In this document: positions 6,752 through 8,663 of the stretch, piece after piece
Layout: every line of letters begins with the position of its first letter
Numbering within the stretch: position 1 is the first letter of the stretch
Assembly: GCA_902796045.1 (NCBI GenBank)
Contig: CADBNQ010000029.1
Location: 1-8,663, forward strand
From: an uncultured Lachnospiraceae bacterium
GTDB lineage: Bacteria; Bacillota; Clostridia; Lachnospirales; Lachnospiraceae
Reading direction: 5' to 3'
DNA: 8,663 nt
Translations under genes and position numbers: made by a program
The notes under the pieces: generated by a model
Told to the model about the DNA's origin: nothing
The model's database searches: none
Seen by the model: only the letters and a program-made list of their open reading frames with translations

Positions 6752-7015
6752 ATGCAAAGTACCGGAATCGTGAGAAAGCTTGATTCTTTAGGAAGGATCA
6801 CACTGCCGATGGAGCTCAGGAAGAGTTTTGAGATTGGAGAGAGAGAACCCCTTGAGATTTTCACAGAAGAGGACCGCATTATTATTAAGAAGTATAACCC
6901 CAGTGATATCTTTACCGGTCAGTGCGAGGACCTGATCGAGTACAGAGGGAAGAAGGTTTCCAGAGATTCCATCAAGGAACTGGCCAGGATTGCCGGATAT
7001 ACTTTATCTGAGTAA
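6752..7015 (+). CDS. AbrB-family transition-state-type transcriptional regulator
   Basis: An 87-residue DNA-binding protein with an AbrB/SpoVT swapped-hairpin beta-barrel domain (about 3-47: STGIVRKLDSLGRITLP onwards, ending RIIIKKY). Residues R8, K9, R15, R23 and K24 stand where Bacillus AbrB has its DNA-contacting basic residues. The C-terminal part (50-87), with CEDLIEYRGKKVS followed by a short helix, is the multimerisation region of AbrB-like proteins. Such proteins are dimers or tetramers that repress many genes during growth. The start has GAGAGGAG 9 nt upstream. It is monocistronic or reads into the downstream Lon-like gene through a weak terminator. It is not a MazE-type antitoxin by context, as no toxin gene is adjacent. 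Targets are unknown. Confidence 0.9.
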   Translation: MQSTGIVRKLDSLGRITLPMELRKSFEIGEREPLEIFTEEDRIIIKKYNPSDIFTGQCEDLIEYRGKKVSRDSIKELARIAGYTLSE

Positions 7016-7032
7016 GCTTAGATGAGTTTTTT
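7006..7032 (+). terminator. Weak intrinsic terminator candidate after the AbrB-family gene
   Basis: ATCTGAG (7006-7012) pairs with CTTAGAT (7017-7023) around a TAAG loop, including one G-T pair. After three bases comes a run of six T (7027-7032). The hairpin overlaps the stop codon. The stem is AT-rich and short, so termination is probably partial and could let transcription reach the next gene. Confidence 0.45.
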
Positions 7033-7036
7033 GACT

Positions 7037-7127
7037 AAGATGCCGGAGCATCAGGAGTTGTAGCTGGAGGAGCGGATCCAGGATTCGCATTTCCTGCATG
7101 CTACAGCTTGTGATGGTCCGGCTTCTT
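7037..7127. repeat. 91-nt imperfect palindrome forming a long hairpin
   Basis: AAGA-t-GCCGGA (7037-7047) pairs with TCCGGC-t-TCTT (7117-7127). The pairing continues inward as 7049-7053/7111-7115, 7055-7064/7100-7109, 7065-7066/7097-7098, 7068-7071/7092-7095 and 7072-7077/7083-7088, with loop 7078-7082. I count about 37 pairs with four single mismatches (three are G-G) and two bulges (7099; 7089-7091). It is non-coding, lies between the AbrB-family and Lon-like genes, and is followed by the T-rich TTCTTTAT. It could be a mobile palindromic repeat, a structured leader or part of a terminator. Confidence 0.7.
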
Positions 7128-7128
7128 T

Positions 7129-7193
7129 ATCCTGCGCGTTTCTCTAGTGACTGAAGTCACGATGAAGTCACGAGAATCCTGCGTCAGCGTTTC
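7129..7193 (+). repeat. Leader with 11-bp tandem duplication and flanking direct repeats
   Basis: TGAAGTCACGA occurs twice in tandem (7152-7162, 7163-7173). GTGAC (7147-7151) can pair with either copy: with 7156-7160 around a TGAA loop, or with the second copy in a longer stem (7140-7144 with 7172-7176, and 7147-7152 with 7166-7171). The block is flanked by direct repeats: ATCCTGCG plus CGTTTC at 7129-7142, and the same two words separated by TCAG at 7176-7193. No promoter was found in this stretch. Confidence 0.55.
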
Positions 7194-7206
7194 AACGGAG
7201 AGTATT

Positions 7207-8663
7207 ATGCCAGTATTTGATTTTACGGATACAAGTTACCATAGAGAACCTGCCGAGTGTACCTACACTGTTTTTTATTCAAGCCAGCACACGGCCTCAC
7301 CGGACAGGCCCATGATGGTCCTCGACAACAGTGTCAGGCAGTGGAAGCACCATTCCAACGGTGTTTTTACCAACCCGGCCAGGAAGACCACCTTTGAGTT
7401 CGATGAGGAAGGCGGGGCGGTCAGCGCCAACATCCTGTCCATAGACGCCAGGTTTGTCAGCCTGCTCAAGTGGCTGGGGGAGAACCATATCACCGTGCGC
7501 CTGTCCGGAGAGAACCGCCCGGAGGGCTATGCCGTTTACAGGATCCGCGAGACCTCCTTCGGGAGCGGAACCAAGCTGTCGGCGGAGGATGGCTTCCTCC
7601 AGTTTATGATCGAGAGACTGCTGGCCAGTGACCCGCCACCGGAAGGCCTGCCGGATGAGGATGAGGAGGAGACAGGTGATGACATGAAGCTGACCAGCCT
7701 TCAGAGCATCCAGGACTTTCTCAACTGTGCCGGCCGCACCCTTCCTGACAATATCCGCCTCTGGGCCAGACGGAATTTTGCCGTGGCCAGGTCCCATGAG
7801 GTGACGGCGGAGGAGAGACGGCACGCCCAGAGAGCCCTTTCCATCATGCTCAACATCCAGTGGAGGACTCAGTATTTCCAGCCTATCGACCCGGTAGAGG
7901 CCAGACGTATCCTGGACGAGGAGCTTTACGGGATGGAGAAGGTGAAGCAGCGGATCATCGAGACCATCATCCAGATCAACCGCACCCACACCCTCCCGGC
8001 TTACGGGATTCTTCTGGTGGGTCCGGCCGGGACGGGCAAGTCCCAGGCTGCCTATGCGGTGGCCAGGATCCTCAAGCTGCCCTGGGCTTCTTTGGACATG
8101 AGCTCGATCAATGATCCGGAGCAGCTTACAGGAAGCTCCAGGATCTACGCGAATGCCAAGCCCGGCATCATCATGGAGGCCTTTTACCATGCAGGAGAGT
8201 CCAATCTGGTCTTCATCATCAACGAGCTTGATAAGGCAGCGGCCGGCAAGGGGAGCGGGAACCCGGCTGATGTCCTCCTGACCCTGCTGGATAACCTTGG
8301 ATTTACTGATAATTATATAGAGTGTATGATCCCCACAAGCGGGGTCTACCCCATAGCCACAGCCAATGACAAGAGTCAGATCAGCGCTCCCCTCATGTCA
8401 AGATTTGCCGTGATCGATATCCCGGATTACAGCCCTCAGGAGAAGAAGATCATCTTCTCCGACTACGCATTGCCTAAGGTCCTGAAGCGGATCGGCCTTA
8501 AGGAAGAGGAGTGCGTTATCAGGGAGGATGGCCTGGATGAGCTGATCAGCATCTACTCAGACACGACAGGCATCCGTGACCTGGAGCAGGCGGCCGAGCA
8601 TCTGGCGGCAAACGCTCTCTACCGGATCGAGGTGGACGGCCTCTCATCGGTGGCCTTTGACCG
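7207..8663 (+). CDS. Lon-like AAA+ ATPase with unrecognised N-terminal region (3' end outside window)
   Basis: The frame is open from ATG 7207 to the window edge, 485 codons plus two bases. GGAG (7197-7200) lies 6 nt upstream. Residues 1-140 match no domain I know and do not read like the Lon N-domain. An acidic linker (150-159) and a helical stretch (161-225) follow. From about 230 it is Lon-type: ILDEELYGMEKVKQRI (235-250), Walker A GPAGTGKS (272-279), a pore-loop-like RIYANAKPG (Y314), sensor-1 IATAND (N387), a likely arginine finger R399 in PLMSRF, and sensor-2 GIRDLEQ (R457). Walker B reads VFIINELDK, with N339 where Aspartate is expected; E340 is kept. The Lon protease domain, if present, would lie beyond the window. 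Role inferred: ATP-driven unfolding or degradation. It follows the AbrB-family gene in the same direction. Confidence 0.85.
   Translation, partial: MPVFDFTDTSYHREPAECTYTVFYSSQHTASPDRPMMVLDNSVRQWKHHSNGVFTNPARKTTFEFDEEGGAVSANILSIDARFVSLLKWLGENHITVRLSGENRPEGYAVYRIRETSFGSGTKLSAEDGFLQFMIERLLASDPPPEGLPDEDEEETGDDMKLTSLQSIQDFLNCAGRTLPDNIRLWARRNFAVARSHEVTAEERRHAQRALSIMLNIQWRTQYFQPIDPVEARRILDEELYGMEKVKQRIIETIIQINRTHTLPAYGILLVGPAGTGKSQAAYAVARILKLPWASLDMSSINDPEQLTGSSRIYANAKPGIIMEAFYHAGESNLVFIINELDKAAAGKGSGNPADVLLTLLDNLGFTDNYIECMIPTSGVYPIATANDKSQISAPLMSRFAVIDIPDYSPQEKKIIFSDYALPKVLKRIGLKEEECVIREDGLDELISIYSDTTGIRDLEQAAEHLAANALYRIEVDGLSSVAFD

Noticed and set aside
7031..7036. TTGACT as a -35 box for the Lon-like gene
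   Set aside because: No -10-like hexamer is found 15-19 bp downstream; those bases are the GC-rich arm of the hairpin.
7022..7063. 13-codon open frame after the AbrB-family gene
   Set aside because: It has no ribosome site and runs into the long hairpin; its length is expected by chance.
1..8663. CRISPR array, tRNA, rRNA or complete insertion sequence
   Set aside because: No regularly spaced repeats, no tRNA-like cloverleaf or CCA end, no rRNA-like sequence and no transposase reading frame were seen.

Overview
The window reads as a chromosomal stretch of a moderately GC-rich Firmicute, most likely a Clostridia/Lachnospiraceae-type anaerobe. This is inferred from strong AAGGAG-type ribosome binding sites, consensus sigma-A promoters, an AbrB-family regulator, a CDP-glycerol-type cell-wall transferase and overall protein flavour. 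The species cannot be named from the sequence alone. Except for one truncated gene at the right edge, all genes look intact.

Left part (1-1900): a rho-independent terminator belonging to a gene left of the window, then a 68-bp near-palindromic element, then a minus-strand M17 leucyl aminopeptidase (pepA type). A divergent intergenic region follows, with an extended -10 promoter for the peptidase and a perfect TTGACA-17-TATAAT promoter for the rightward gene.

Centre (1922-3769): citrate synthase, directly abutted by a MarR-family regulator. The two are probably one transcript, and an inverted repeat sits on the -35 box. A new promoter at the end of the marR-like gene then starts a two-gene surface-polysaccharide unit (3817-6617): a CDP-glycerol:glycerophosphotransferase-family enzyme and dTDP-glucose 4,6-dehydratase (rmlB). 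The pair is translationally coupled. The transferase carries an acidic tandem repeat near its C-terminus.

Right part (6618-8663): an AbrB-family transition-state-type regulator whose -35 box lies inside a perfect 14-bp palindrome. About 190 bp of highly structured non-coding DNA follows: a 37-bp imperfect hairpin, an 11-bp tandem duplication and longer direct repeats. Last comes the 5' part of a large AAA+ protein with a Lon-type ATPase module behind an unrecognised N-terminal region. Its Walker B aspartate is replaced by asparagine. The gene runs off the window, so whether it has a Lon protease domain cannot be seen.

The strongest leads for something undescribed are the Lon-like protein with a non-standard N-terminus and altered Walker B, the structured leader in front of it, and the two long palindromic elements (53-120 and 7037-7127), which share an architecture but no obvious sequence.
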